Both the position numbers and the translations under genes were made by a program. 64,000 bases of DNA from Pseudomonas farsensis (GTDB lineage Bacteria > Pseudomonadota > Gammaproteobacteria > Pseudomonadales > Pseudomonadaceae). Positions within the stretch are counted from its first letter, which is position 1. Each line of letters begins with the position of its first letter. Shown here one piece after another: positions 1 through 10,475 of this stretch. The notes beneath the pieces are model-generated. The model did not search any database. It worked only from the letters and a program-made list of their open reading frames with translations, and was not told the origin of the DNA. The stretch is from positions 1,250,001-1,314,000 of the forward strand of contig NZ_JABWRF020000001.1 in NCBI RefSeq assembly GCF_014268805.2. The letters are read 5' to 3'.

Positions 1-2563
<2,563 letters not shown>

Positions 2564-2696
2564 TATAACACCCAAGCAATTTGCGCGTAAGCCGAATTGT
2601 GGTGGTGAAGACGCATGAACCGAAAGTTCGCGGCACACACAAATCACATATCCGAATTCGCTGGGCTGTTCATCTGAACGGACTGGCTACCGAATT

Positions 2697-2812
2697 TCTT
2701 GACGACCATAGAGCATTGGAACCACCTGATCCCATCCCGAACTCAGTAGTGAAACGATGCATCGCCGATGGTAGTGTGGGGTTTCCCCATGTGAGAGTAG
2801 GTCATCGTCAAG
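2697..2812 (+). rRNA. 5S ribosomal RNA
   Basis: Typical pseudomonad 5S rRNA. The 5' strand CTTGACGACCATAGAGC pairs with the 3' strand GTCATCGTCAAG, and the conserved CCGAACTCAGTAGTGAAACG block lies between them. It sits about 130 bases after the 23S end, and no tRNA lies in that spacer. A strong terminator follows immediately. The ends are accurate to a few bases. Confidence 0.96.
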
Positions 2813-2823
2813 ATTCATTTCGC

Positions 2824-2861
2824 AAAACCCCTATCTGCGCATGCAGGTAGGGGTTTTGTCT
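2824..2861. terminator. bidirectional rho-independent terminator of the rRNA operon and the usp gene
   Basis: A 15-bp stem (2824-2838 with 2843-2857, one G-T pair) encloses a GCAT loop and is flanked by A-runs and T-runs. On the plus strand it ends the rRNA operon. Read on the minus strand it can also end the converging universal stress gene, whose stop is at 2879. Confidence 0.85.
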
Positions 2862-2878
2862 TTGTGGCGCAAGAACAT

Positions 2879-3742
2879 CTAGGCTTGTGCCAGCTCGGCC
2901 AGGTGCTTTACCGCCTTTTCGCTTTTGAGCACCAGCACGTCGCCCTCCAGGGCATCGAGCACCACCTCCGCCGTATTACCGATCAATGCTCCGGAGATAC
3001 CGGTGCGGCTAACGGTGCCGATAATGGTGACCACTGCGTCGTACTTCTGTTCGGTATAGGGAATCAGCACATCTGCTGGCCCTTCTGCGACGTGCAGCCT
3101 GTCGTCACTGATATCGAACTCGGCTTGGAAGGCCTTGCAGGCTTCTCGGTAGCGTCGTTCGATCGATTCGCTCAGTTGCAGAACAGGGTCTGATGCCGAG
3201 AGCATGGGGGAGGGGTGCGCACTGATCACATGCAATTCACCCTTGGTCAGACCGGCAATGGCGAAGCCGTGGTCGATGATGCTGGCGTGCAGGTGAAGAT
3301 GATCCTCATCCTGGTTACCCACATCCACGGCCGCCAGGACAACGCCGCCCGTCCAGGGGCGTTCGCTCTTGACCATCAGCACGGCGCTTGGGCATAGACG
3401 CAGCAGTTTCCAGTCACTGGGGGTGAGCAATGCCTTGCGCAGAGGGTTATCAGGGGAATGCTCCTTGATTACCAGCTCGCATCCTTCGGCCTGCTGCACG
3501 GCGATGATCGACTCATGCAGGCTGTCTTTCCAGATTTGTTCATGGCTGACGTTGTCGTACCCGTCGTCGTGCAACTGGCTGCTAAGCAAGCTCAGCAATG
3601 CACTGTGTTCCTGCTTCTTGTCACACATCAGCAAGTGCAGGCGTGCGCCGGTCACCCCGGCGATAAGCTTGGCGCGGGTCAGGGCACGGCTGTGGGCGTG
3701 GTGCGGGTCGAGAACGACCAGAATGCTGCGAACGGCTTGCAT
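2879..3742 (-). CDS. universal stress protein, tandem UspA domains (UspE-like)
   Basis: A 287-residue cytoplasmic protein with two UspA domains, about 1-140 and 150-280. The C-terminal domain keeps the ATP-binding pattern G-x2-G-x9-G-[ST] near residues 240-262, in the segment GTVSRTGISGALIGNTAE. The N-terminal copy lacks an obvious version of it. Tandem-domain Usp proteins in pseudomonads support survival in anaerobic stationary phase and similar stress. The ATG at 3742 has a GGAG Shine-Dalgarno 8 bases upstream. A near-perfect Anr/FNR half-site pair lies at 3808-3821, 66-79 bases upstream, which suggests oxygen-dependent control. It is divergent from miaE. Confidence 0.93.
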   Translation of the reverse strand: MQAVRSILVVLDPHHAHSRALTRAKLIAGVTGARLHLLMCDKKQEHSALLSLLSSQLHDDGYDNVSHEQIWKDSLHESIIAVQQAEGCELVIKEHSPDNPLRKALLTPSDWKLLRLCPSAVLMVKSERPWTGGVVLAAVDVGNQDEDHLHLHASIIDHGFAIAGLTKGELHVISAHPSPMLSASDPVLQLSESIERRYREACKAFQAEFDISDDRLHVAEGPADVLIPYTEQKYDAVVTIIGTVSRTGISGALIGNTAEVVLDALEGDVLVLKSEKAVKHLAELAQA

Positions 3743-3807
3743 GGCTGAAACTCCGTTGTGAATGACGACCGATGGCTGACTATAGCCAGCGCTGCTCGTG
3801 ACGCCGC

Positions 3808-3821
3808 TTGACGTGAATCAA
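3808..3821. promoter_or_regulatory. candidate Anr/FNR box upstream of usp
   Basis: TTGACGTGAATCAA matches the Anr/FNR dyad TTGAT-N4-ATCAA with one changed base. It is centred about 72 bases upstream of the usp start codon and about 84 upstream of miaE. Anr control of universal stress genes is established in P. aeruginosa. Use of this particular site is inference. Confidence 0.55.
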
Positions 3822-3897
3822 GCATAGACACTGGCACCTGCCGCTGCCGCCGGTATAATCCACGGCCCCTGAGGATGCCTGTCTGATTGTGAGTGCC

Positions 3898-4515
3898 ATG
3901 TCCCTGATTCCTGAAATCGAAGCCTTTCTCGGTTGCCGCACCCCCGATGCCTGGATCGAAGCGGCGCTCGCCGATCAGCAAACGCTGTTGATCGACCACA
4001 AGAATTGCGAGTTCAAGGCGGCCAGTACCGCGCTCAGCTTGATCGCCAAATACAACGCGCATCCAGAGCTGATCAATATGATGTCGCGCCTGGCCCGTGA
4101 AGAGCTGGTCCACCACGAGCAGGTATTGCGCATCATGAAGCGCCGTGGTGTGCCGCTACGCCCTGTTTCAGCCGGGCGCTATGCATCGGGCCTGCGCCGC
4201 CTTGTGCGTGCTCACGAGCCGGTGAAGTTGGTAGACACGCTGGTGGTGGGGGCATTTATTGAAGCGCGCAGTTGCGAGCGTTTTGCGGCGATTGCGCCGC
4301 ATCTGGACGAGGAGCTAGGCAAGTTCTACAACGGTTTGCTCAAGAGCGAAGCGCGGCATTATCAGGGGTATCTTAAGCTTGCCCACCAATATGGCGATGC
4401 ACAGGACATCGCCTTGGTGGTGGAGAGGGTGCGTCAGGCTGAGGTGGAGCTGATTACCTCGCCCGACCAAGAGATGCGCTTTCACAGCGGCATCCCCTTG
4501 GCATTGGCTGCCTGA
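3898..4515 (+). CDS. miaE: tRNA-(ms2io6A)-hydroxylase MiaE
   Basis: A ferritin-like non-heme diiron monooxygenase that hydroxylates the isopentenyl group of ms2i6A37 in tRNAs reading UNN codons, giving ms2io6A. Helical-bundle ligand motifs are visible: NCEFKAAS (Glu), EELVHHEQ (Glu and His), FIEARSCERF (Glu) and EARHYQGY (Glu and His). At 205 residues it has the usual length. I chose ATG at 3898, which gives the family N-terminus MSLIPEIEAF. A GTG at 3889 in frame would add three residues and lies nearer the GAGG at 3871, so the start is uncertain by three codons. It is probably monocistronic. Confidence 0.94.
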   Translation: MSLIPEIEAFLGCRTPDAWIEAALADQQTLLIDHKNCEFKAASTALSLIAKYNAHPELINMMSRLAREELVHHEQVLRIMKRRGVPLRPVSAGRYASGLRRLVRAHEPVKLVDTLVVGAFIEARSCERFAAIAPHLDEELGKFYNGLLKSEARHYQGYLKLAHQYGDAQDIALVVERVRQAEVELITSPDQEMRFHSGIPLALAA

Positions 4516-4527
4516 GCGTCGCTGCCG

Positions 4528-4848
4528 TTACTGGCGGCGCCCCAGCAGCAAGCCTACTACCAGGCCAAAACCTGCAGAAATGGCCACCGTCTGCCACGGA
4601 TGGCCGCCAATGTATTCCTGGGTGGCATCGACCACCGGCTGCGCACGTTGGCCAAGGCGGGTGGTAGCCTGACGGGCCTGGCTCAGTTTCTGGCCAATTT
4701 GCGCGCGCAGGGTTTCGGCCTCTTCGCCCACCAGCGCAGCACTGTCGCTGAGCAGTTTTTCCGACTCTTCGATCAATGCCTGCAGCTCGCTGAATACCTG
4801 ATCCTTGATCTGGTCGCTGTTCGATTGCGCGCCGTTTTTCCTGGCCAT
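4528..4848 (-). CDS. DUF883 family protein (ElaB/YqjD-like), ribosome- and membrane-associated
   Basis: A 106-residue protein in the DUF883/ElaB/YqjD style. It has a polar helical N-terminal two-thirds rich in Glu, Gln and Ala (likely coiled coil, about residues 10-75) and one C-terminal transmembrane helix (TVAISAGFGLVVGLLLG) followed by GRRQ. The E. coli homologues sit in the inner membrane and bind stationary-phase ribosomes, and a similar role is inferred here. ATG 4848 was preferred over longer in-frame starts because GAGGAT lies six bases upstream. It converges on miaE with a 12-base gap, so the two genes may share termination. Confidence 0.85.
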   Translation of the reverse strand: MARKNGAQSNSDQIKDQVFSELQALIEESEKLLSDSAALVGEEAETLRAQIGQKLSQARQATTRLGQRAQPVVDATQEYIGGHPWQTVAISAGFGLVVGLLLGRRQ

Positions 4849-4977
4849 GTGAACATCCTCATGAAAGGTTTGGGTCAACAGTTGATGCCGTTGCGTCTGG
4901 AAAGTTGCAGCAGACTGCCGATGGCTTCGCGGCACGGTGTAAGATAGCGCCCATTTTTCAGTGGCAGGTATTTCCCC

Positions 4978-5241
4978 ATGAGTTTCAATCTGGCCAACAT
5001 GAGCTACCAGGAAAGGGCGCAGATCGAGGCAGAAAAGGCGCGTTTATTCGCCTATTGGCAAGCCAACCTCGGCAAGGCCAAAGCCGAAGCCGGCCGCTTG
5101 ATTGCCGAGAAGCCGCGGCGCAAGGGCAAATGGGCGGAATGGGTGCGGGGCGAGTTCGAAAGCATGTCGCCACCTGAATTCACGAGCCTGGTGCGCAGCG
5201 AAGTGAACAAGATGATGGCCGCCGCCAACTCAGGCCGCTAA
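4978..5241 (+). CDS. conserved hypothetical small basic protein
   Basis: An 87-residue protein I do not recognise by name. It has no signal peptide or membrane segment and is predicted mostly helical. Lys, Arg, Glu and Ala abound, with WAEWVRGEFE and SLVRSEVNKMM in the C-terminal half. AGGTA lies nine bases before ATG 4978. Codon use matches neighbouring core genes and a good terminator follows at 5314-5351, so it is probably expressed. It is divergent from the DUF883 gene. No function is assigned. Confidence 0.75.
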   Translation: MSFNLANMSYQERAQIEAEKARLFAYWQANLGKAKAEAGRLIAEKPRRKGKWAEWVRGEFESMSPPEFTSLVRSEVNKMMAAANSGR

Positions 5242-5313
5242 TCACTGTCCAAAGCCGTTGCCGGCTGTGCGTTGAAACATCACGAAAGCATTCCCTCATT
5301 CGCATCGAACCCA

Positions 5314-5351
5314 GCGCGCCTTAGGCTATCCAACGCCCAGGCGCGCTTTTT
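5314..5351 (+). terminator. rho-independent terminator after the 87-residue gene
   Basis: An 8-bp perfect G+C stem (GCGCGCCT at 5314-5321, AGGCGCGC at 5339-5346) is followed directly by five T residues. It separates the small gene ending at 5241 from the next gene at 5369. Confidence 0.7.
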
Positions 5352-5368
5352 CGTGGAGGAGGTGAAGC

Positions 5369-5689
5369 ATGAACCTGTTGCCAACACTGGCCCTTGGCTT
5401 GCTGCTGAGCCTGCCCCTGCACGCCGCGCCTGTGGCGCCACCGCTGCTGCTTGCCGCCAGCGACAGCAACAACCCCTACAACAGCCCGATTCAACGCGCC
5501 AACCCCAACAGTCGTCAGGGCAGCGTCCCGGCCACCCCAGCGGTACGCGGCCCCGGCACCCAGCCCAATCCACGGCCGCCGACGCTTGAAAATCGCGGCA
5601 TTGGCAACGGTGATAACCTGCGCCGCCAACCACAGGCCCCCAACCTCGAACCTACCCGCCCACCACGCGATTCGCAGCGTGCGCCCTGA
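5369..5689 (+). CDS. small exported proline/asparagine-rich hypothetical protein
   Basis: A 106-residue protein with an N-terminal signal peptide (MNLLPTLALGLLLSLPLHAA, cleavage near residue 20). The mature region is low-complexity and rich in Pro, Asn, Arg and Gln, and looks disordered. No domain is recognised. GGAGGAGG precedes ATG 5369 and is a strong ribosome site. The PQQ sugar dehydrogenase begins 22 bases after its stop, so the two are probably co-transcribed and both are exported. No function is assigned. Confidence 0.75.
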   Translation: MNLLPTLALGLLLSLPLHAAPVAPPLLLAASDSNNPYNSPIQRANPNSRQGSVPATPAVRGPGTQPNPRPPTLENRGIGNGDNLRRQPQAPNLEPTRPPRDSQRAP

Positions 5690-5710
5690 GCCCTTTCGAA
5701 GGAACCGAGC

Positions 5711-6862
5711 ATGACGTTACGTACCTGGCTGTCCACCCTGGCTGCGGCCAGCCTTTTCCCGTTGCTGGCCACGGCCGCAGTCGAACAGCAGTTCCCCAGT
5801 GAAGAAGGCATGCTGACGGTCAAAACCGTCGCTAATGGCTTGCGCAACCCGTGGGCGCTGGCCTTTCTGCCGGGTGGCCAAGACATGCTGGTCACCGAGC
5901 GCTCCGGCAACCTGCGCATCGTCAACACCGACGGCAAGGTCGGGCCGCCCTTGAACGGTGTGCCCAAGGTTTGGGCCGAAGGGCAGGGCGGGCTGCTGGA
6001 TGTTGCGCTGTCGCCGCAGTTCGACAAGGACCGCACGGTGTACCTGTCGTTTGCTGAGGAGGGCAGCGACGGCAAAGCCGGTACTGCGGTCGGCCGTGGC
6101 CAATTGTCCGAGGACAAAACCCGTCTGGAAAACTTCACGGTGATTTTCCGCCAGCAACCGAAGCTGTCGGTCGGTAATCACTTTGGCTCGCGGTTGGTCT
6201 TCGACCGTGATGGCTACCTGTTTATCGCCTTGGGTGAGAACAACCAGCGCGCCACCGCCCAAGACCTGGACAAGCTTCAGGGTAAGGTGGTGCGCATTCT
6301 CCCGGACGGCGAAGTTCCCAAGGACAACCCTTTTGTTGGTCGCGACAATGTGCAGCCGCAGATCTGGTCGTTCGGCCACCGCAACCAGCAGGGCGCTGCG
6401 CTGAACCCGTGGACAGGTGAACTATGGACTAACGAGCACGGCCCGCGTGGCGGCGACGAGATCAACATTCCCAAGCCCGGCAAGAACTACGGCTGGCCGG
6501 TTGCGACCCACGGCATCAACTATTCGATGCTGCCAATCCCGGAAGCGAAGGGTAAACACGTCGATGGCATGGTCGACCCGCATCACGTCTGGGAAAAATC
6601 GCCCGGCGTCAGCGGCATGGCCTTCTATGACAACCCCACTTTCACCGAGTGGGACCACAACCTGTTCATTGGCGCATTGGCGACCCAGGAACTGATCCGG
6701 CTGCAACTCGACGGCGACAAGGTGGTGCATGAGGAGCGCCTGCTCGGCGACCTGAAAGCGCGTATCCGTGACGTGCGGGTCGGCCCGGACGGCTACCTGT
6801 ATGTATTGACGGACGACAAGGACGGCGCGCTGCTCAAGGTTGGCCTGCGCAAGGACTCATAG
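5711..6862 (+). CDS. PQQ-dependent soluble aldose sugar dehydrogenase (YliI/Asd-like)
   Basis: A 383-residue periplasmic six-bladed beta-propeller quinoprotein of the soluble glucose dehydrogenase/YliI family, which oxidises aldose sugars using PQQ and calcium. It has a signal peptide (about residues 1-23) and then the family opening NGLRNPWALAFLPGG. The catalytic-base histidine is His157 in NHFGSRLVF. Also present are SFGHRNQQG, the Ca/PQQ region NEHGPRGGDEINIP, and the closing RIRDVRVGPDGYLYVLTDD. Length fits the family. AGGA lies seven bases before ATG 5711. It follows a small exported protein by 22 bases. The exact sugar substrate cannot be read from sequence. Confidence 0.93.
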   Translation: MTLRTWLSTLAAASLFPLLATAAVEQQFPSEEGMLTVKTVANGLRNPWALAFLPGGQDMLVTERSGNLRIVNTDGKVGPPLNGVPKVWAEGQGGLLDVALSPQFDKDRTVYLSFAEEGSDGKAGTAVGRGQLSEDKTRLENFTVIFRQQPKLSVGNHFGSRLVFDRDGYLFIALGENNQRATAQDLDKLQGKVVRILPDGEVPKDNPFVGRDNVQPQIWSFGHRNQQGAALNPWTGELWTNEHGPRGGDEINIPKPGKNYGWPVATHGINYSMLPIPEAKGKHVDGMVDPHHVWEKSPGVSGMAFYDNPTFTEWDHNLFIGALATQELIRLQLDGDKVVHEERLLGDLKARIRDVRVGPDGYLYVLTDDKDGALLKVGLRKDS

Positions 6863-6905
6863 CCCATCCTGCGCAGCAGCTGCCAACTGGCGTACCATGC
6901 CGGCC

Positions 6906-7997
6906 ATGAATCCCCAATCGCTCTACCACCAGGCGCTCAGCGAGCGCGGGTTTGCTCTGGACCCGGCCCAGGCCGCCGCTGTCGCCGCCTTGCAGGCTTG
7001 CTTCGAGGCGTTGCAGTGCGGTGGCCGCCCCCAGGGGCTGTACCTCTGGGGGCCGGTTGGCCGTGGCAAGACCTGGCTGATGGACCTGTTCCACCGCTGC
7101 CTGCCCACCGCTGCCCGCCGCCAGCACTTTCACCACTTCATGGCCTGGGTGCACCAGCGGCTGTTTCAGCTCAATGGCACCGCAGACCCGCTCAAGGCCC
7201 TGGCTCGTGAACTTGCCAGGCAAATCCGTGTGTTGTGCTTCGACGAGCTGTTCGTCAGCGACATAGGCGATGCGATCATTCTTGGTCGGCTGTTTCAGGT
7301 GCTGTTCGAGGAAGGCGTGGTGATTGTCGCCACCTCCAACCAGCCGCCCGACCAACTGTACCGCGATGGCTTCAACCGCGAACGCTTCCTCCCAGCTATC
7401 GCCGCCATCCAACAGCATATGCAGGTGATACCAGTGGCTGGCGGGCAGGACCATCGCTTGCACCCCGGCGCTCAGCAGCAGCGTTACTGGGTGGCACAGC
7501 CCGATGCGCTACAGCGTGTGTTCAAACAATTGAGCCCGAGCGATGCTGGCAGCACGCAACCGGTGCAATTGGGTTCGCGCCTGATCCCTGTGCTGCGCCA
7601 CAGCCCGCAGGCCCTTTGGTGCCGCTTTGCCGACCTGTGCGAGCAACCATTGGCCGCTATCGACTTCATGGGGCTGTGCGACCGCTTCCCGGCCATCTTG
7701 CTGGGCGGTATTCCGGCGCTGAGCGGCGAGCAAGCCGCGGGGCGTATTGCCCGTGGTACTGAGGACGGCGCAGCGCGTGTGCTGGCCGGCGACCGCGAAC
7801 TGCCGACGTTGGCGCCGAAGGATGACAGCGTACGCCGCTTCATCGCCTTGGTAGACGAATGCTACGACCGGCGGGTGCCGTTGTACCTGGAGGCCGAAGT
7901 GCCGCTGGAAGCGCTGTACACCAAAGGCTATCTGGCGTTCCCTTACCAGCGCACCCTCAGCCGGCTGCGGGAGATGCAATTGCAGCGCTTTGCCTGA
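6906..7997 (+). CDS. zapE: ZapE/AFG1-like P-loop ATPase
   Basis: A 363-residue AFG1/ZapE-family ATPase. Walker A is GPVGRGKT (residues 49-56) and Walker B is VLCFDELFVSD (about 109-119). ATSNQPPDQLY serves as sensor 1, and the tail LPTLAPKDDSVRRFIALVDECYDR is family-typical (quoted in part). In E. coli ZapE acts on the Z-ring during late division under low oxygen. The start is uncertain: ATG 6906 gives the family-like MNPQSLYHQAL, an ATG at 6897 adds three residues, and neither has a good ribosome site. Pseudomonads often carry two such genes, so zapE is a family name here. Confidence 0.9.
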   Translation: MNPQSLYHQALSERGFALDPAQAAAVAALQACFEALQCGGRPQGLYLWGPVGRGKTWLMDLFHRCLPTAARRQHFHHFMAWVHQRLFQLNGTADPLKALARELARQIRVLCFDELFVSDIGDAIILGRLFQVLFEEGVVIVATSNQPPDQLYRDGFNRERFLPAIAAIQQHMQVIPVAGGQDHRLHPGAQQQRYWVAQPDALQRVFKQLSPSDAGSTQPVQLGSRLIPVLRHSPQALWCRFADLCEQPLAAIDFMGLCDRFPAILLGGIPALSGEQAAGRIARGTEDGAARVLAGDRELPTLAPKDDSVRRFIALVDECYDRRVPLYLEAEVPLEALYTKGYLAFPYQRTLSRLREMQLQRFA

Positions 7998-8035
7998 ATA
8001 CGCGAGACCGGGTTGAAGCGTCGGCATTCTAGACG

Positions 8036-8473
8036 TTACCCGCTGTGAACCCAGCCCAAGGTCAATATGGCCACCACCAGGTAGCGCCCGGCCTTGGCCA
8101 TGCTGACCAGCAGCAGGAAGCGCCAGAAGGGTTCGCGCATGATACCGGCAATCAGCGTAAGCGGGTCGCCGATCACCGGCATCCAGCTTAGCAGCAACGA
8201 CCATTTGCCCCAGCGCTGGTAGCGCTGCTGGGCACGCACCAGTTGCCTGGGGCTGAAAGGGAACCAGCGGCGGTCACGCAGCCGTTCGATACCCCGCCCC
8301 AGCAACCAGTTGACCACCGAGCCGAGCACATTGCCGACGGTGGCGACCAACAGCAATATCGCCCAGGCGTGCGGCTCGCGCAGCAGCAGGCCGACCAGTA
8401 CCGCTTCGGACTGCAACGGCAACAAGGTGGCTGCGCCGAAGGCGCTGAGGAACAACGCCCAGAGGCTGAGCAT
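8036..8473 (-). CDS. YqaA family inner-membrane protein (DedA/VTT-related)
   Basis: A 145-residue membrane protein with four or five hydrophobic segments. It resembles E. coli YqaA, a short relative of the DedA/VTT superfamily of lipid scramblase-like transporters. Recognisable blocks are FGAATLLPLQSEAVL near the start, GNVLGSVVNWLLGRG in the middle, and WMPVIGDPLTLIAGIMR, the re-entrant loop. ATG 8473 overlaps the stop of the DUF411 gene (ATGA, 8472-8475), so translation is probably coupled. Its physiological substrate is unknown. Confidence 0.87.
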   Translation of the reverse strand: MLSLWALFLSAFGAATLLPLQSEAVLVGLLLREPHAWAILLLVATVGNVLGSVVNWLLGRGIERLRDRRWFPFSPRQLVRAQQRYQRWGKWSLLLSWMPVIGDPLTLIAGIMREPFWRFLLLVSMAKAGRYLVVAILTLGWVHSG

Positions 8474-8901
8474 CAGTATTGGGCGACTACAGTGTCCTGG
8501 CCTGCGTTAGTCACCCCGATCACCTGGTAGGCATCCTTGCGATCACCCATTTCCATGCCCGGCGAGCCCATGGGCATACCCGGCACTGCCATGCCCTTGA
8601 GGTCGTCGCGCTCGGCCAGCAGCCGTACCTGCTCAGCCGGCACATGGCCTTCGACGAACTTGCCGTTGATCACGCCGGTGTGGCATGAAGCCAGGCGCGG
8701 AGCCACGCCGAGGCGTTGCTTGACCGCGCTCATGTTCGGCTCGACATGGTCATTGACGGTGAAGCCGTTGTCGCTCAAGTGCTTGATCCAGGCCTTGCAG
8801 CAACCGCAGCTAGGGTCGCGATACACATCGATGGTTTCGGCGGCCTGCGCCAACCCGCTAATGGCCAGCAGGGCGAAGGTCAGCAGATGTTTGCGCGGCA
8901 T
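8473..8901 (-). CDS. periplasmic DUF411 metal-binding protein
   Basis: A 142-residue exported DUF411 protein. After a signal peptide (cleavage near residue 20) comes the thioredoxin-like cysteine motif DPSCGCCKAW, then CHTGVINGKFVEGHVP and a Met-rich stretch KGMAVPGMPMGSPGMEMG. DUF411 proteins are linked to copper and other soft-metal handling, so periplasmic metal binding is the likely role. ATG 8901 was preferred over 8925 because AGGAG lies upstream and the result is a clean signal peptide. It overlaps yqaA by four bases. Confidence 0.88.
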   Translation of the reverse strand: MPRKHLLTFALLAISGLAQAAETIDVYRDPSCGCCKAWIKHLSDNGFTVNDHVEPNMSAVKQRLGVAPRLASCHTGVINGKFVEGHVPAEQVRLLAERDDLKGMAVPGMPMGSPGMEMGDRKDAYQVIGVTNAGQDTVVAQY

Positions 8902-9016
8902 GGTGAGGCTCCTGTGAAACTGCACACTATTGAGTTGGGCTGGGGAACGCGGGTTGCCCCGTAGTCACTTTATCTGGCGCAGCTGTCAGGGGCCTGACGC
9001 ACAGATTACAGGTCTG

Positions 9017-10351
9017 TCAGGCAGGCGTCTCGTCGTTGCCGAGGTCGCGCATCAACAGGCCGTATTCCAGCACCACCTGCTCAGGGATGGGCAGGTACAC
9101 CACGTGGCCATCGCCGGGTGCCACCTCGATAGCCTGCTGCTGGCGGTTATGCAAGCGCTGCAGGTCGAAGTGATAGTTGCCCTGTGGCGTCATCAGCTCC
9201 AGATGGTCGCCGATGGCGAAGCGGTTCTTCACCTTGACCTCCGCCAGGCCATCTGCACGTACCCCGGTCAGTTCGCCAACGAACTGCTGGCGCTCGGATA
9301 CCGAATTACCACGCTGGTAGTTCTGGTATTCGTCATGCACGTGGCGACGCAGGAAGCCTTCGGTGTAGCCGCGCTGGGCGAGGGATTCCAGGTTGTCCAT
9401 CAGGCCGCGGTCGAACGGCCGGCCAGCCTGGGCATCGTCGATCGCCTTACGATAGGACTGCACGGCGCGCGCGCAGTAGAAGTGCGATTTGGTACGGCCT
9501 TCGATCTTCAGCGAGTGCACACCCATGCGGCTCAGGCGCTCGACGTGCTGGATGGCGCGCAGGTCCTTGGCATTCATGATGTAGGTGCCGTGCTCATCTT
9601 CGAACGCCGGCATTTCCTCGCCAGGGCGGTTGCTTTCCTGGAGCAGGAACACTTGGCTGGTGGGGCTGCCGAGCCCAAGCGTTGGCTCGTACTCGCGCAC
9701 GATATCGCCGGTGGCATTTTCGTTGGCGGGGTTGGCCTGGTACTTCCAGCGGCAGGCGTTGGTGCAACTGCCTTGGTTGGCATCGCGCTTGTTCAGGTAG
9801 CCCGACAGCAAGCAGCGGCCTGAATAGGCCATGCACAAGGCGCCGTGCACGAATACCTCCAGTTGCATGTCTGGCACCTGTTCGCGGATCTGCTCGATCT
9901 CTTCGAGGGACAGTTCACGCGACAGGATCACCCGGGTCAGGCCCATGCGCTGCCAGAACTGCACGCTGGCCCAGTTGACCGTATTGGCCTGCACAGACAA
10001 GTGCACCGGCATCTGCGGGAAATGTTCGCGCACCAGCATGATCAGCCCGGGGTCGGACATGATCAGCGCGTCCGGGCCCATGGCGATCACCGGCGCGATG
10101 TCCTTGAGAAAGGTCTTGAGCTTGGCGTTGTGCGGGGCAATGTTGACCACCACATAAAAGCGCTTGCCCAAGGCATGGGCCTCGTCGATGCCTTGGGCCA
10201 GGGTTGCGTGGTCGAATTCATTGTTGCGCACCCGCAGGCTGTAGCGCGGCTGGCCGGCGTATACCGCATCGGCGCCATAGGCGAAGGCGTAGCGCATGCT
10301 TTTGAGGGTGCCGGCAGGGGCCAGCAGTTCGGGTGGGGTGGGGGAGGTCAT
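9017..10351 (-). CDS. trhP: U32 family tRNA hydroxylation protein TrhP (YegQ)
   Basis: A 444-residue U32 'peptidase' family protein of the YegQ/TrhP type, which takes part in prephenate-dependent 5-hydroxylation of U34 in tRNA. It begins ELLAPAGTLKSMRYAFAYGA. It carries the U32 signature LEVFVHGALCMAYSGRCLLS with conserved cysteines, then NQGSCTNACRWKY, which supplies further Fe-S ligands. The C-terminal beta-barrel region (about 350-440) matches the long YegQ subtype rather than the short UbiU or UbiV. ATG 10351 gives the family start MTSPTPPELL. A candidate Anr box lies 56-69 bases upstream. Confidence 0.92.
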   Translation of the reverse strand: MTSPTPPELLAPAGTLKSMRYAFAYGADAVYAGQPRYSLRVRNNEFDHATLAQGIDEAHALGKRFYVVVNIAPHNAKLKTFLKDIAPVIAMGPDALIMSDPGLIMLVREHFPQMPVHLSVQANTVNWASVQFWQRMGLTRVILSRELSLEEIEQIREQVPDMQLEVFVHGALCMAYSGRCLLSGYLNKRDANQGSCTNACRWKYQANPANENATGDIVREYEPTLGLGSPTSQVFLLQESNRPGEEMPAFEDEHGTYIMNAKDLRAIQHVERLSRMGVHSLKIEGRTKSHFYCARAVQSYRKAIDDAQAGRPFDRGLMDNLESLAQRGYTEGFLRRHVHDEYQNYQRGNSVSERQQFVGELTGVRADGLAEVKVKNRFAIGDHLELMTPQGNYHFDLQRLHNRQQQAIEVAPGDGHVVYLPIPEQVVLEYGLLMRDLGNDETPA

Positions 10352-10406
10352 GGGGCGCACCGTGGGCAAAAGGCGCGGATGCTAGAACGGCGCGGCAATA
10401 CCAGTA

Positions 10407-10420
10407 TTGACCTGAATCAA
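10407..10420. promoter_or_regulatory. candidate Anr/FNR box between trhP and the AI-2E-family gene
   Basis: TTGACCTGAATCAA matches the Anr/FNR dyad with one changed base. It is centred about 62 bases from both the trhP start (10351) and the divergent start at 10476. Which gene it would serve is not decidable by eye. Confidence 0.5.
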
Positions 10421-10475
10421 CGGCACTTTTGCCACTGCCTGGAGCACTAAGCTTTTGAACCCCTGAGGATTGCCC

